Shown: positions 35,489 through 47,477 of the stretch, one piece after another
How the letters are laid out: each line of letters starts with the position of its first letter
How positions within the stretch are numbered: position 1 is the stretch's first letter
Assembly: GCA_025331125.1 (NCBI GenBank)
Contig: JAOALB010000092.1
Span: 62,001-126,000, forward strand
DNA: 64,000 nt
Direction: 5' to 3'
Origin: Mycogone perniciosa
Taxonomy: Eukaryota > Ascomycota > Sordariomycetes > Hypocreales > Hypocreaceae
Position numbers and translations under genes: made by a program
Notes under the pieces: generated by a model
Seen by the model: the letters and a program-made list of their open reading frames with translations, nothing else
The model's database searches: none
Told to the model about the DNA's origin: nothing

Positions 35489-37775
35489 TCACCTTATAGA
35501 AAATGTCTCTTCCTTGAGCCCCTCCATCTTCAAAGCCTCACCATCCATTAACCCATGAACATAGCACTCCCCCACGAGAAACCACTCACCCGGCGATAAC
35601 GATGACGACGGTGTCCTGCGGAAGAGGAAGGGCGCTCTCCCGCCGTGGAGAACGACCACAACGTCACCCCGTTCGAGGATATCGGGGCCGAGAACGTAGT
35701 AGCCCCGAGACGTTACGGCAAAGCGGCGGTAGCGGGTGACGAGGTGGCTTCGTGGCTCCATTTGAAGGCGTCGCCGGTGCGGGCGAGGTGGCGAAGTTCG
35801 GGGGAGATGCCGACGCGGGTGAAGGTGTTGTTGGTGCCGCTGCGAGTATTGTTGTGGTTGTTGTTACCTCTGTTGATGCTGTTTTTGCCCTTGTTGCTGA
35901 AGTTGTTGTTGTCGTCATTACTATTGTTGGTGTTGGGGTTGTTGTCGCTATGACTAGAGAACGCGGAACGGACGATGTATGCCGCTCCACCAGCGAGAAA
36001 TTCAGTAGGCGGGATGGTGCCATAGATGCGAGAGCGGTCATAGCCTATACAGCCGTTTGTAAGGGTCTATATGAGGGCGAAGAAGGTGGACTTGTGATGG
36101 TCGGACGTGGTTGTAGTAACGCCATTGCCAAAAGGGGGGTATATGTGGGAGAGCGTGAAGGCCTGATAGCCCAGGAGGTGGCGCCAGATAACTTTAATAG
36201 GGTGCAAGCGTTGCTGCTGCTGTTGATTTTGAGGTTGGTGGTCTTGATGAAGCTGCCTTTGCTGATTACTGTGGTTATGGCTGTGATTATGGTTGTTTTT
36301 GTTGTTTTGGCTTTGAGCTTGTGAGGGGTTATGTTTGGGAAATTGGAACGCCTTGCCAGATATCGGCCATGAGTGACGATCTATGACATCGATCTGAAAG
36401 CCCCGAACATACAAGATACGTGACGCCTCATCGATAGTCAGTTGCGGCTTTGTGTCGCCCGCCGCTCGATGAGGTGCCTCTGGCGAACCAAACAGATGTA
36501 GCGGTAGCACCCGCCAGTCTGGTACCCACGATGGCAGATCAAGCTGCGCTCCCACCTGAAAGAGTCTGTTGCTATCCTGCCGAGAGTTGTGGTTTGCAGA
36601 CAGCATGATAAGCGAGTCCGCGTCCTTGAGATCCCGCACCGCAACATCGATATACACCTCTTCCACGGAGCGTGTATAATCAGCCACCAGCCCGGCAAGC
36701 GCCTTGCTCCCTATCCCGATGGAGAAGTGGCCCAGAAAAGCGTACACCCGATCTCGTGGGTCCTGGGCCAGCAGGTGGCGCGCGCGGTGCAGCTCGTAGA
36801 CGAAGCTCCCCCGGTTGTGGTACTGGTCGTACTGCACTGCTGGCTCGACGAAGCGTCGGTGCAGATAGCGGATGTTGGAGGTGCCGATGTAGAAGCGTGA
36901 GCGAAGGTGGTGGTAGCTTTGGTTGAGGACGCCGGCTACACAGGAGAGCATGTCCCAGTCCATCTCGGCGTCGCCCCAGTAGAGTGTTGCGGGAGCGGGA
37001 GTGCCAATCTCCTGGACGATCCATATGCGGTGGAACTGCTTACCATCAGCAAGAGAACTCATAGATCCTCGGAGATAGGGGAGAGGGGGGGAAGGGGAAG
37101 ACTCACCCAGGGCAGCTTCGTGAGCTTCGCGAGAGGGATCCACGGCTCTGCGCTCTGCTTGGCCAGGTTCTCCGAATGCTCAACCCTAAAGGCCTTGTGC
37201 GCCTCTTCATCATTGAACACCCCATGGAGGCGATGCACCATACGCACCGCATCCGCCGCCACTCCATCTGTATCTCTCCCAAGCCATACAAGCACCCGCT
37301 TCGCATTCTGATACACGGCATTCATGAGCTTGACCTGCTGGCTCCGCTCCGCCACATCCTCCTGGTTGATGCAGATCTGATCCGCCCACAGCCTCCGTGG
37401 TTCAGACGGATGTCTCACGCGGGCCAGCGCATCGTGAATGCTCTGCGTCAGGGGCAGAGCGGCACCATCACAGAAAAGCTCCGAGCACCGGGGCGCAGTG
37501 CCCCAGACGTACGAGATGGCTTCATAGGACGACGACGCCAGCGGCGGCGGCGTGTCTTCTCCTCCCTGCTGCTGCTGCTGCTGCTGGGCTGCCGGGTCGA
37601 TGCTCTCCACGCGGAGGTGCCCGACCAACGGGTCGGAGCCGGAGCCGGGCTCAAGGGTGAGGATCCGTATGCATTGTGAGTCGCCCAGGGGTTCGTATCG
37701 GAACGTGGGTAATGATCTAGCGGGAGTGGTGCTGGAGCTGTAGTTTTGCTGGTGGAGAGGATTATGGCTCGCCAT
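35489..37775 (-). CDS. HET-domain protein (heterokaryon incompatibility type), 3' part probably disrupted
   Basis: Minus strand. Exon 37775-37107 (MASHNPLHQQ; ATG 37868 in frame upstream is an alternative) joins at KLPW-FHRIW to exon 37035-36067. The HET hallmarks are all there: CIRILTLEPG, YEAISYVWG, RRLWADQICINQEDVAERSQ, FHRIWIVQEI, RDRVYAFLGHF and LPSWVPDWR. HET proteins trigger vegetative incompatibility and regulated cell death. After a long Asn/His/Gln-rich insert, the frame meets a TAG at 36069-36067. The same frame then continues with family-like sequence (TLTNGCIGYDRSRIYGTIPP), and the usual C-terminal box (RYRRFAVTSRGYYVLGPDIL to MDGEAL, ending 35489) is in another frame. No standard intron repairs both breaks. 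I think this is a recently damaged gene, but sequence error in the AAC-rich tract is possible. Confidence 0.75.
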
Positions 37776-38076
37776 GAAAAAGGGCGTCCTACCAACTCTA
37801 TTGATGATACAGACCGAGACGAAAGACGTTCTCCGGACTCGCAGAGGGATTGTGGTTTGGGGCATCAAAGTAGCATTGAAGGAAGTGAGTCTAGTTCACG
37901 AGTCACGGCACAGAGGTGTCACTCCGTCTCCGCACTTGACTACCTATAATTACTAGCTTCAAGATGCTACTAAGGAATGGATGCTAAGTGCTGAGCCATT
38001 GGCCTTGATACGAACTTTTCAGCTTCTCTACCTTTTTGATCTGCGAGGATAATGCGTTCGGCGGCTCAATTCGTCC

Positions 38077-38107
<31 letters not shown>

Positions 38108-38451
38108 AATAATTCTACCATTGTTATGTGGATTTGGTGGAGAGTGCCATACACATATCACCAACAGATACGTGCGTATGCCGATTGACTCATCCATTGT
38201 TATGCAATCAATCAGCGGAATACGGAATACGATACCAATAACATGATACTGATAATGCCTTTGCTAAATAGTTAAATACATAATACTCGACCTTTTGAGC
38301 CAATGGAATAAATACCTCATCATATCGTATCTCATCATCGTCTTCCATGCAGTTCTTATACCAATGATGTTGTCCCTTTCACTTATGACTCCGGATTTCC
38401 TCAACCTATATACATAGAAGAAAACAAACCAAGCCTGTCCATTTCCCTTGT
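37776..38451. other. Intergenic region with a TA microsatellite
   Basis: About 680 bases between the HET gene start and the 3' end of the phosphatase-fold gene. It contains the (TA)14 tract. No gene is supported. Confidence 0.5.
38077..38104. repeat. (TA)14 microsatellite
   Basis: An uninterrupted 28-base TA run. Confidence 0.95.
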
Positions 38452-40257
38452 TCAAACACTCTCGCGGATTTTCGCTGGCGTCAGCCCCGTCATGCTGATA
38501 TCATCATCGTCCAGCCGCCGAGGTTTGGGCACATCTTTGCCAAAGTCTGCTGTCACAATACCCACGGATCCCTGTGACGGTTGGCTTCCCCCATCTCTCA
38601 GTTCCCAGCTTCCTATCCGCTCATGCTGCACTCCGCCCTTTGAGACGGTCACATCGATGTCACTGGCCATCTTCTCGACTCCCTTGAAGCCGCTGTGTGG
38701 ATTGGAATCTGACGGACGCCTAAAGCGGCACGCGCCAAGGGCATACAGGACGAGCCCAGCAATGCCAATCACAACCATCGTGACTACTGCGCCAATCACA
38801 CCGGCAATGGCTGGCTTCACGGTCCCAGAAGGTGAAGTGCTATCGCTGGGTACGCTCGCACACCAGGAAGCGGATGTTGGTTGACAGAGGTCGCACCACT
38901 GCGACGTATCCTGAGTAAAGCGCCGCATGGAATTGAGGAAGCCAGTATATGGGATACTTTGCCCACCAAATCCGGACCCGAATAGGGGGTAGGTGGAAAA
39001 CTGACCATCCTCGTCGGCGCTCGCACGGTACGTGAATCGAATCAAGAGGTCCTCTGTGGATGGCATCGACGAAGCGCCGTTCGGATCCTGTCCAATCAGC
39101 TCGAAAACCATGGCTGCACCAGGCTCAGGGAGAGTGGAAAACGGTCCTGAGAGAAGGTTTTCCCGGGTGAAAAGGCCACCAACAGAGAAGAAAGCCAGCA
39201 TGGGTTCAAGGGAACCAAATATCAAAGTGAGCTTGCTCCCATTGCCTTGGGTAACACTGCTGAATGAGTCCGTAATCTTGCGAGCTAGAGTTCGACCAGC
39301 GATGCTGGAGACCAAGCTGCTGGTGTCGTTGGTGCTTGCGGTGGCATTGTTACTGTTCTTGGCGCGTTCAATCTCGAAGGCGTTGTTCCTGAGAGTAGTG
39401 AGTGTGTCGTTGGCGTTTTGTAGGCCCTTGAAGACGGTCTCATTGTGAGTATTCATGTAGTCGACAAACTCATATATCTCATAGGCATTTCCGTAATTAG
39501 CCTGCTCAGCAGGAATGGTGCCTTTTAGGGGCGCAGATGAAAATAGGTTCTGGTAGAAGTCCTGAGTAGCTGTGAAACGGTTGACCAAGTCCGTCTGTTC
39601 AATGGTTTTTGCCACGTTATACCAAGCAGTGCATCCAATGGTGCCTTGTATTCTAGAGTTTCAATACCAAGTTAGCACGTAAGCTATGTGGCAAAGGGGA
39701 AAATCCAGTGAGTTTAGGTCAGCGTACGCAATAGACGACGAATCCGTCATGGATAGAGTCTGGATGTTAGGGTACTGATATCCGCCTAGAGGATAATTGG
39801 TCTGATTATTGGTAATAAAGTCCTGAGCCAACTCCTGTCCTCCAGCAAAGTTGTTGAATGCCCGTACATTGGGAGGATAGAGACCCTGTAGGAAGGCCAT
39901 GGCGCCTCCAGCAACCCATTCGTCCGTCTGCGAAAGAATGGTGAGTTGGCTATTAACAATTGCATCGCTAGCAATATTCTGGATCGGTGGAGGCTGCGTT
40001 GAGTTGGCCAGGGAAGAATTGCTGTCGATCAAGTAACGACTTCGAAAAGCGCTGCCCTGTCGCCACATTTGCTGAGCCCCAAGTGGAGTGAGGACGGTCT
40101 GTAGGCCGCCCAGAGAGGGAGTCTTCTCGCCATGGTTGATGAATGCGACAGCAGCCCAGACCTTCTCGTTGATGCTGTCGCTAGACTGAGCCGAGACATT
40201 GATTGCGAGGAGCAGCACCAGCACCAATAGCTGCAATAGAGACCAGAGCGGGGTCAT
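38452..40257 (-). CDS. Membrane-anchored histidine-phosphatase-fold protein, catalytic residues replaced
   Basis: Two exons on the minus strand, 40257-39728 and 39652-38452, phase 2, give 576 residues. It has a clear signal peptide (MTPLWSLLQLLVLVLLLAIN, cut after VSA), an ectodomain with many N-x-S/T sites, one membrane segment (AGVIGAVVTMVVIGIAGLVL) and a ~100-residue cytosolic tail (FRRPSDSNPH to RESV). The ectodomain has the layout of histidine acid phosphatases: AAVAFINHGEKTP at the RHGxRTP position (Asn41, His42, Lys45), LTPLGAQQMWRQGSAFRSRY, GGQELAQDF, and IFGSLEPMLAFFSVGGLF at the HD position. Both arginines and the HD pair (here Gly323-Ser324) are changed, so phosphatase activity is unlikely though the nucleophile-position His42 remains. 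It may be a receptor-like or wall-associated protein. ATG 40380 is in frame upstream, but only 40257 gives a good signal peptide. Confidence 0.85.
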
Positions 40258-40283
40258 GTTGGAGTTGCGGGGGCCCTTTGCCT

Positions 40284-40311
40284 CCAATATCCAATATCCA
40301 ATATCCAATAT
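40284..40311 (+). repeat. CCAATAT x4 tandem repeat upstream of the phosphatase-fold gene
   Basis: Four perfect copies of CCAATAT lie 27-54 bp upstream of the start codon at 40257. Each contains a CCAAT pentamer that could bind the CCAAT-binding complex. They may instead lie in the leader, where they would act differently or not at all. Confidence 0.8.
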
Positions 40312-41343
40312 GGACGAGCAGCACAGGATGCAACTGCGGCTCTGGAAAGGGGTGAGAGGAGCCCGAAGACTTGATTTCACCTTTCCTTTCGTCGGATAAG
40401 CGACAATCGGAGGGAATAACGATAAAAAGCTCTTAGTGGATGGAGAGGGCGGAGGTGTGAATTCTGCCTATAAGAAGCATAAAGTAGGTAGCCCGGCTGA
40501 CGGGAATGACCCTTGGCGGCAGGACAGCTCTATCATTTGTGATTCCGTTTTTCCATGGTTATCCATGGCACGCACATAAGCCAATAGTGTAAGATGAGAA
40601 ATACGAGTAGGTGTTGACCAAGTATACTCCTCCGTACAGCGCATGAACCTGCTGCGGGCTGTTTTTTTGGCCATGGATTCACAGCGAACCCTACCGCTCC
40701 AATCAGTGCCCCGAACCGGCCCATGTTTAGTACTAGTAGTATGTACAGTATACAGGGAATGAAGGCGGTCTCGGCGGCATAGTCCTCTCAGCTGGCGCCC
40801 CGTGCCTTAGTTGTGGATGATCGATATGGGAGGGCGATATAATGGTGGTGCCGGGGGGGGTCATGGCACAGTGGGGGCCGTTTACCATGGATGTTCTTAG
40901 GAGCTATGATAGGCATATTGTACCTGACTTTCATGGTAACCTATTCCGAAAAAGAGGTTGACCTAGAGATATGCAGCCAGTATTACTATTGCCGTACGAC
41001 AAAAATGAACCTTGGCAGAGAAGGGAAATATTGAAATCATGATTGACTACAGGTTAGCACATATTGCAGCCACTCAAGCTGAAGCTCCATGTCAATCCTC
41101 ACCTCAACCAACCTCTTATAAACAAGTCATACAAGATGAGCAGATAGGTAAAATACACATTTGCTTAAAATTCTTGATGTAGAGGCTCGAGATTTCTGAT
41201 CCGAAGATCAAGGACATGTACATATGTGTAAGGGCTTCCATTTGTAGCAAAAGAGAATTCAGGAGTAGATGAAGCTGGTGAGTAAATAAGCACGATTAGG
41301 ACACCAGCAGACACGCCATGGGAAGTGGATCACTACTTCAACA

Positions 41344-41415
41344 GGTTCCATGGTCTAACGGTTATGACTGCGGATTCTGATTCCGCCAGCGAGGGTTCGA
41401 CTCCCCCTGGAACCT
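41344..41415 (+). tRNA. tRNA-Gln (anticodon CUG)
   Basis: A full cloverleaf without intron. The acceptor stem GGTTCCA pairs with TGGAACC. The D arm is GTCTAACGGTTATGAC. The anticodon stem GCGGA/TCCGC carries loop TTCTGAT with anticodon CTG. The T arm is AGGGTTCGACTCCCCCT in overlap with the acceptor, followed by the discriminator base. A T-run (TTTATTTTT) directly downstream is a good RNA polymerase III terminator. The CCA end is not encoded, as normal in eukaryotes. Confidence 0.95.
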
Positions 41416-41717
41416 TTATTTTTGCCAATCTTGACAATCAGGATCATGCATGATTCATACCTCTTTTTTTCTCTCTCGAAACAGATATTAATTGACGACC
41501 AAAGTTCTTAGACCTCTACTTGGATAATGCCGAATTCCCCAGCCTGCAGCATCTAGGCATGGGGTACCTCAAGCTTACCAGTTGCCATGTACCCGTACTT
41601 GCGCTTTTGGTGGCAAAAGAAATGAGAATGGCGTTCAGGCTACTCCGTACTCCATAATATTTGATCAGTGAGATCTTTGGTCCCCACATGGCATGGAAGC
41701 TATCGTTTAAATAAATT

Positions 41718-41735
41718 GTACGGAGTACGGAGTAC
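41718..41735. repeat. GTACGGAGTA motif, tandem pair
   Basis: GTACGGAGTACGGAGTAC, about 300 bp downstream of the tRNA gene. It is the same dispersed motif as elsewhere in the window. Confidence 0.65.
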
Positions 41736-42874
41736 TGTAAGGCACCATTTCTCTGTGTTCAAGGTATGGATTATAAGGCATCTCCTTTTAGGAAAAAAGA
41801 AGAAAAGCCACGGCAGCTTTGATATCCGTTGTGACATTCCCTTAGAGGCAGTGAGTGACACATGCAGAGTACTCCGTGCATCCACACGCTCTTCTTATCA
41901 ATCTACCTTATGGCAAGACAAATCCGGACAAGGTGGGATTGGTATTGAGCGCCATTCTTCCTTGCCTCAGGTGATGAAAGATGAAAGGGTCATCCGAGTA
42001 CGTACTGCCCCGTCAGAGCGACATCGTCGTCATCCCTTTTGAACTGGAAAAGGGAATACTAGTTCTACTCCGTAGGGGAAAGTCATTGCAGACTAGCTGG
42101 ATGCACCTTATACTACTTACTTATACGAGAACAAGTTGTGCGGATTCCGAGATCATTTAATCTTTGTTCTTCGCATTTTGGGGACACCCAGTAAGGTTGA
42201 ACTTTCTAGACGACCACAACCTTAGTACTCCCTGCTCCGTACATACTACCTAATACGTACAAAGTACGAGGTACAGAGTAGATACTCCAGGTACCTAGTA
42301 GTCAATCCCATCTTGACATAGACATATCCCTTTGACAAATACTGTACTTATTCTATCGATTTACGGAGTACAACAACGTCCAAATATCGAGCGAGGCGAG
42401 GCGGTTGCATGTTATTTCATCCTTGATACTAATACCACACGCACCCGAAAGCGCGCGAATGTCCTTGAATGCTTTGCGTTACAGGGGATGTACTTCGTTC
42501 TACGTACGAAGTACGGCGTCCTAGCGAGTATACGAGCTGACAGCGCTACCTAGTGCTATTACTAGCGATCATTATAGCGCCGTTAGTGGTTCTCTTTGCC
42601 CTTCGGAAACCGCAATTTCTCCGCATCATCCACCAGCGCCGCCTGTGACTCCAGTGGAAGCGTTCCCTGTCCCACGCACCACAGAACTTCGCACACCCAC
42701 ACATTACATACATACATACTACCTACACTACAACACCAACACCAAGCATCTCGAAAGTCGTGCGCCTATTGCAAGCACCCAAGACACAATACCCGTTCAG
42801 TCGCATCGCGTTCGCGCTCGACCTCCGTCGCTCGCTCGATGGCCCGACCGCACGCTGCGTCCTGAATCGCCGCC

Positions 42875-45800
42875 ATGTCGACCGATGCCCTCAGCGCCAC
42901 AGCGCCCGTTGTCGCCGACGAGATCGAATGTGCGAAGCAGCCCCAACCCGCTTTCCTGCACTCGCCACCCGATAGCAACAATGCAGAGAAGTCGGACGCC
43001 AGCGACTCGGAGCTGAGCGACCTGGAAGATGAGCCGGTCTTGGACGATGCGCCTGGGTTTCTCACGCTGCCCCAGGTTGTTGAAGATGACATTGGAGAGG
43101 TGCTCCCCGACCACTGGTCTGGCAATGTTCCCATCTTCAGGCCGACAATGGACCAGTTCAAAGACTTCAAGCGCTTCGTATGTCACCGATATACTCCCAA
43201 TTGTTCCCTTTGCTGACCCGCGGATCCCTCCAGATGACAAAGGTCGACAGCTATGGCATGAAGTCCGGCATCATCAAGATCATCCCACCAAAGGAATGGA
43301 AGGACGCCCAACCACCCCTTGAAGACCTCGTAAAGCAAGTCAGGGTCCGCGAGCCGATCAAGCAAGACATAATGGGATCGAACGGCACCTATCGCCAGGT
43401 TAATATTCTCCATGGTCGATCTTACAACATCCCGCAATGGCGACAACTCTGCGAACAAAGCGAACACCAACCGCCTGCCAGACGTGGCGAACGGCGCGCC
43501 AATGCAGAAAAGCCCAGGCCACAGCGCACTCGTTCGACTGCCCCAAAGCCTTCCAATTCAGCAGCCCCCAAGACCCGCGGTAGAGGGAGACCACCCAAGA
43601 GCAAAGGCAAACAGAAGCAGGCTGAGGAGGAGAATCGACCGATGACCCCGGTATCGCCCAAGATCGAAGCGCAAGAGGCTGAAGAGGAAATAATGGCCTC
43701 GATCGAGAAGGATCCTGGAACTGAAGTTGACGATCTGGATCATCAGCCTTCCGTTGGCAGAATGGGTGGTATCCGACCCGCCAAAGCAAAGACCCAATCC
43801 GTCTCGGCGCGTCGGAAGTATAGCCGTCGGGAAGGCTCAGCAGTGATTGATGAGGCTGCGTTCAAGGATTTCGACTATCGGATGGACATCTCAGATTACA
43901 CTCCAGAGCGTTGTGAAGAACTCGAGAGAGCCTACTGGAAGACGTTGATCTATGCTCCGCCATTGTACGGCGCGGACTTGATGGGGACGCTCTTCGATGA
44001 AAGGACCGAAGTCTGGAACCTGAACAAGCTACCCAATCTTCTGGATGTTCTCGGCACAAAAGTCCCCGGTGTCAACACTGCCTATCTTTATCTTGGGATG
44101 TGGAAGGCAACGTTTGCCTGGCATCTCGAAGATGTTGACCTATACAGCATCAACTATCTTCATTTCGGCGCCCCGAAGCAGTGGTACAGTATCTCTCAGG
44201 CTGATGCTCGACGGTTTGAGGCTGCTATGAAGAGCATCTGGCCCGCTGACGCCAAGGCTTGTGACCAGTTTTTGAGGCACAAGGCTTTTCTTATTTCTCC
44301 CCAACATCTACTACAGAACTATGGTATCAGAGTCAACAAATGCGTGTCATACCCGGGCGAGTTTGTTGTGACATATCCTTATGGGTATCATTCTGGGTAT
44401 AATTTGGGCTATAATTGCGCTGAGGCTGTCAACTTCGCTCTTGACTCCTGGCTCGAGATGGGCAAGATTGCAAAGAAGTGTGAATGCGCCCAAGCCCAAG
44501 ACAGCGTCTGGGTCAACGTTTACGAAATCGAACGCAAACTGCGCGGCGAAGAAACCGAATACGAGGAGACTGAGGACGAAGAGGACGAAGACGAAGATGA
44601 TGACGACCTTTCTGGCCTTCCAACCCCACCCGCTAGTCACGGAGTGAAGTTCAAGGATACAGGTCGCAAGAGGAAGCGCGGCCCAGGAGACAAGGGTGCA
44701 AAGATCAAGGTCAAGAAGATCAAGTTGCGACTCAAAGTTAAGGCTGAGCCGCCTTGTTGCCTCTGCCCCAATGATATTCCAGGTCTGGAAATATTGCCCA
44801 CAGATGATGGCCGCAGAGCTCATCGTCTCTGTGCTCTCTATGTACCCGAGACTTACATCGATATGGTGGATGACAAAGAGGTCATATCGAACGCTGCGAG
44901 CATTCACAAAGACCGCCTTGATCTCAAGTGTCTATTCTGCCGGTCAAAACGCGGGGCGTGCTTTCAATGTTCCCAAAAGAAATGTGCCAGGGCATATCAC
45001 GCCACATGTGCTGCCGCTGCCGGCGTCTTCACAGAGGAACAAGATGTTCCTGTGTTTGGCGAGGACGGCACTGAATACAAGGAGCAAGTATTTGAGTTTA
45101 GTTGTCGTTTCCATCGTACTAAGCGTGACAAGAAGCTGGATGGTGATGCTCTCGAAGGAGACTCTCGCATTCAGGCGGCTGCGGCGGCTCTCAAGCAAGG
45201 AGATATTTGCCAGATGCAATACTATCGAGGCGATATCTTCGCCGGAATAGTGATGGAGAATCGACCGGACGAGCAAATGCTCTTGGTAGATGTTCTGCCA
45301 AGCGGGTATGTAATCCCAGTCAATCCCAAGGATAAATGGCTAATACAGGATAGTGACCGTGTTGAGGTCGAGTGGAAATGGTTGTTGCTTCCAGACCCGT
45401 CTGATTATCACTTGCCAAAAGCATCCGCAAATGCCATCCCTCTGCCTGCCTCTCGCAAAGCAAAGGACCAACTCAATACCAAACGGCATGATGACAAGCC
45501 GCGGAAGGATGATGTCTTTGTTGATGGCTTTACTTGGGCGGAGTTTAATACTTTGGATGTCACCAACAAGGCGCAGGTCAAGATCGACTTCACCAAGGAG
45601 CATCAAATTTGGCACTATCTTGGAAAGACGTCAACCGACGCCAGGGCACAATATACCGAAGATCCGTCCAAGCCCCGCCATAACCCCAAAGGAAACTACT
45701 TGGATACAATCCCAAAGCCTCCAAAACCTTTGCCTGCACTGAGGCCTACATATCAACATCAGATGTACGGGGTTGTGGGACCTTACACATATTCAGCTGC

Positions 45801-47477
45801 CGGGATAGGCCTTTCGTCAACACTTTCGGCATCTGCAAAGGCTGAAGTACCATACGTCTACAAGCCTAGAAAGCCCACGGAACCTAATTTGGCCATCACC
45901 GGGACATATACTCCACAAAGATATACGTCCGCCTTCTCTGTCCAATCTCCATCGCCCTCGATCCCTCAACAATACCAGTACGCGGCGAAACCTGGCTACC
46001 AAAGCAATATCTTATCACCAGTCCAGAGATTTGGAACAACCGGAGCATATCAGATGTCTCATCTACAAGCATTGCCTCCCTCAGCAACACCACCTGGTCG
46101 TGCACGCCCGATATCTGCTGCAACTTCAGGGCCAACTCCTGGTATCAAGGCTCCCAGTACCGTCCAAGCACCCCAGCATTTCAGCAAGCCTACTTGGCAA
46201 GTTCACTCCTCGGTTTACCAGAAATACTCGTTTTTCCAAGTGAATCACAACAGGTACGTTATTGTAATTCACACTTAGATTTCCCCCCTAATCTGATGAC
46301 TAGGGACTCGTCTAAATACCGAACCCCCTACGCACCATGGGGTGGGTTTACAAATGGGTACCAGGGGGACTTGAGGGCACATTTGATGACGAATCAAAGT
46401 GATTTGACTCGAAGGTCATCTCTTCAGGCAGCGCCTCCCGCGAGTCAATCTGGACAAACCCAAGCAACATCTCCTGGCACGAACACCTTTGTACATCACA
46501 TGGGAGTGCTTCCTGGTTCACCATCAACTCCCCAAGCTTCGATATCAGGAGCATCATCGGCGCAACAGAAGCCATCCATGTCACCTCCAGCCTTACCAGG
46601 AACACCCAGTTATCAGTATCATCCCGCTATAAAGGCTCAATACAGGATTTTGGCCCAGCAACACTCCCAGGCACAGGCAACACCGCAGCAGGCGAGTAAA
46701 CCAAAGCATCCACCAGTGCCGAAGTCATATAAGGTTGGATTACCCGCCGCCATCAGCCTCTCCCTGAAGTCGACTAAATCCGCAATGCAGATTCCACCGA
46801 AGCAGTCTCCGGTGCCCCTGCCAGCTAATTTCTTGGCCGCCATGACTTCTTCACCTAGCACGCCGGCATCATCCTCCAGACCTTCACCACTCCAGCCCAC
46901 AGCCCAACAGGCGAACGCCACAACCGCGAAACCAATACTGCCAACGGCATCACGCGATTCATCGTTAACCACAGGAGTTAATCTAGGACCAACCACGAAG
47001 CCTGTACAACAGGTCAAGGTCTCAACAACACCTGTCCCACTTCCAAAGTTCTCAGTACAAACTCAGCAGAATCCAGGCCATAGTGCCACGCCAGGAACAG
47101 GAATATCGAATCTACCAAATTCACCACAAATCAAGGAATCGCTGGTTGGTGGACCAGCAATGGATGCAACTGCGGTTGCCACATCTCAGAAACCAGGAGA
47201 AGCTACCTGGGGCCAGGCGCCATCTTCAACTGGTGCATCTAATATACCCAACGAAGCTTCGGTATCAGCAGTGGGAACCTCCACGGTAGTGGGGCCAGCC
47301 GCGCCTATTAATCAGCAAACTGGCACAGATGCAACTACTCAACCCAACAGTGCACAATCTATGGCGCAACACCGACCTGAAGGATTCCCCGATGTTCCCG
47401 GGTGCGAATCTATGGAATTCGTCGAGCGCATGATGGAGAACCTGAGAAGGGCATCTCAACGTTGGGTTGTGGACTAG
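42875..47477 (+). CDS. kdmA: JmjN/JmjC/PHD histone lysine demethylase, KDM4 (JMJD2) type
   Basis: Three exons, 42875-43177, 43234-46253 and 46304-47477, give 1498 residues. JmjN spans the first intron: VPIFRPTMDQFKDFKRF, then MTKVDSYGMKSGIIKIIPPK, then EW. A basic Pro-rich linker follows. The JmjC domain has the Fe(II) ligands His398 and Glu400 (WHLEDVDLYSINYLHFG) and His487 (PYGYHSGYNLGYNCAE). The cysteines ACDQFLRHK and KKCECAQ match the JMJD2 zinc site. From residue ~608 there is an extended PHD (CCLCPNDIPGLE, HRLCALYVPE, CLFCRSKRGACFQC, YHATCAAAAG), then a Tudor-like piece (ALKQGDICQMQYYRGDIFAG). The last ~600 residues are disordered, Pro/Ser/Thr-rich. All catalytic residues are kept, so demethylation of H3K9 and/or H3K36 methyl marks is expected, as for Aspergillus KdmA. 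Target site and biology are inferred. Confidence 0.93.

Larger units (their letters stand above)
40312..42874. other. Divergent intergenic region carrying a tRNA gene
   Basis: About 2.6 kb between the phosphatase-fold gene and the demethylase gene. It holds the tRNA-Gln at 41344-41415 and several TACGGAGTA-type motifs (41641-41652, 41718-41735, 42064-42072, 42362-42371). It also has a short leader of TACATACATACTACCTACAC type before 42875. No protein-coding gene is supported. Confidence 0.55.

Noticed and set aside
36016..36069. Possible short intron removing the TAG in the HET gene
   Set aside because: A GTTACT donor is poor, and family comparison suggests the removed FFALI segment is coding. 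Kept only as an alternative to be tested by RNA data.
35752..36324. 190-residue plus-strand open frame, Val-rich
   Set aside because: It is the complement of the AAC/CAA-rich tract in the HET gene; valine runs come from GTT repeats.
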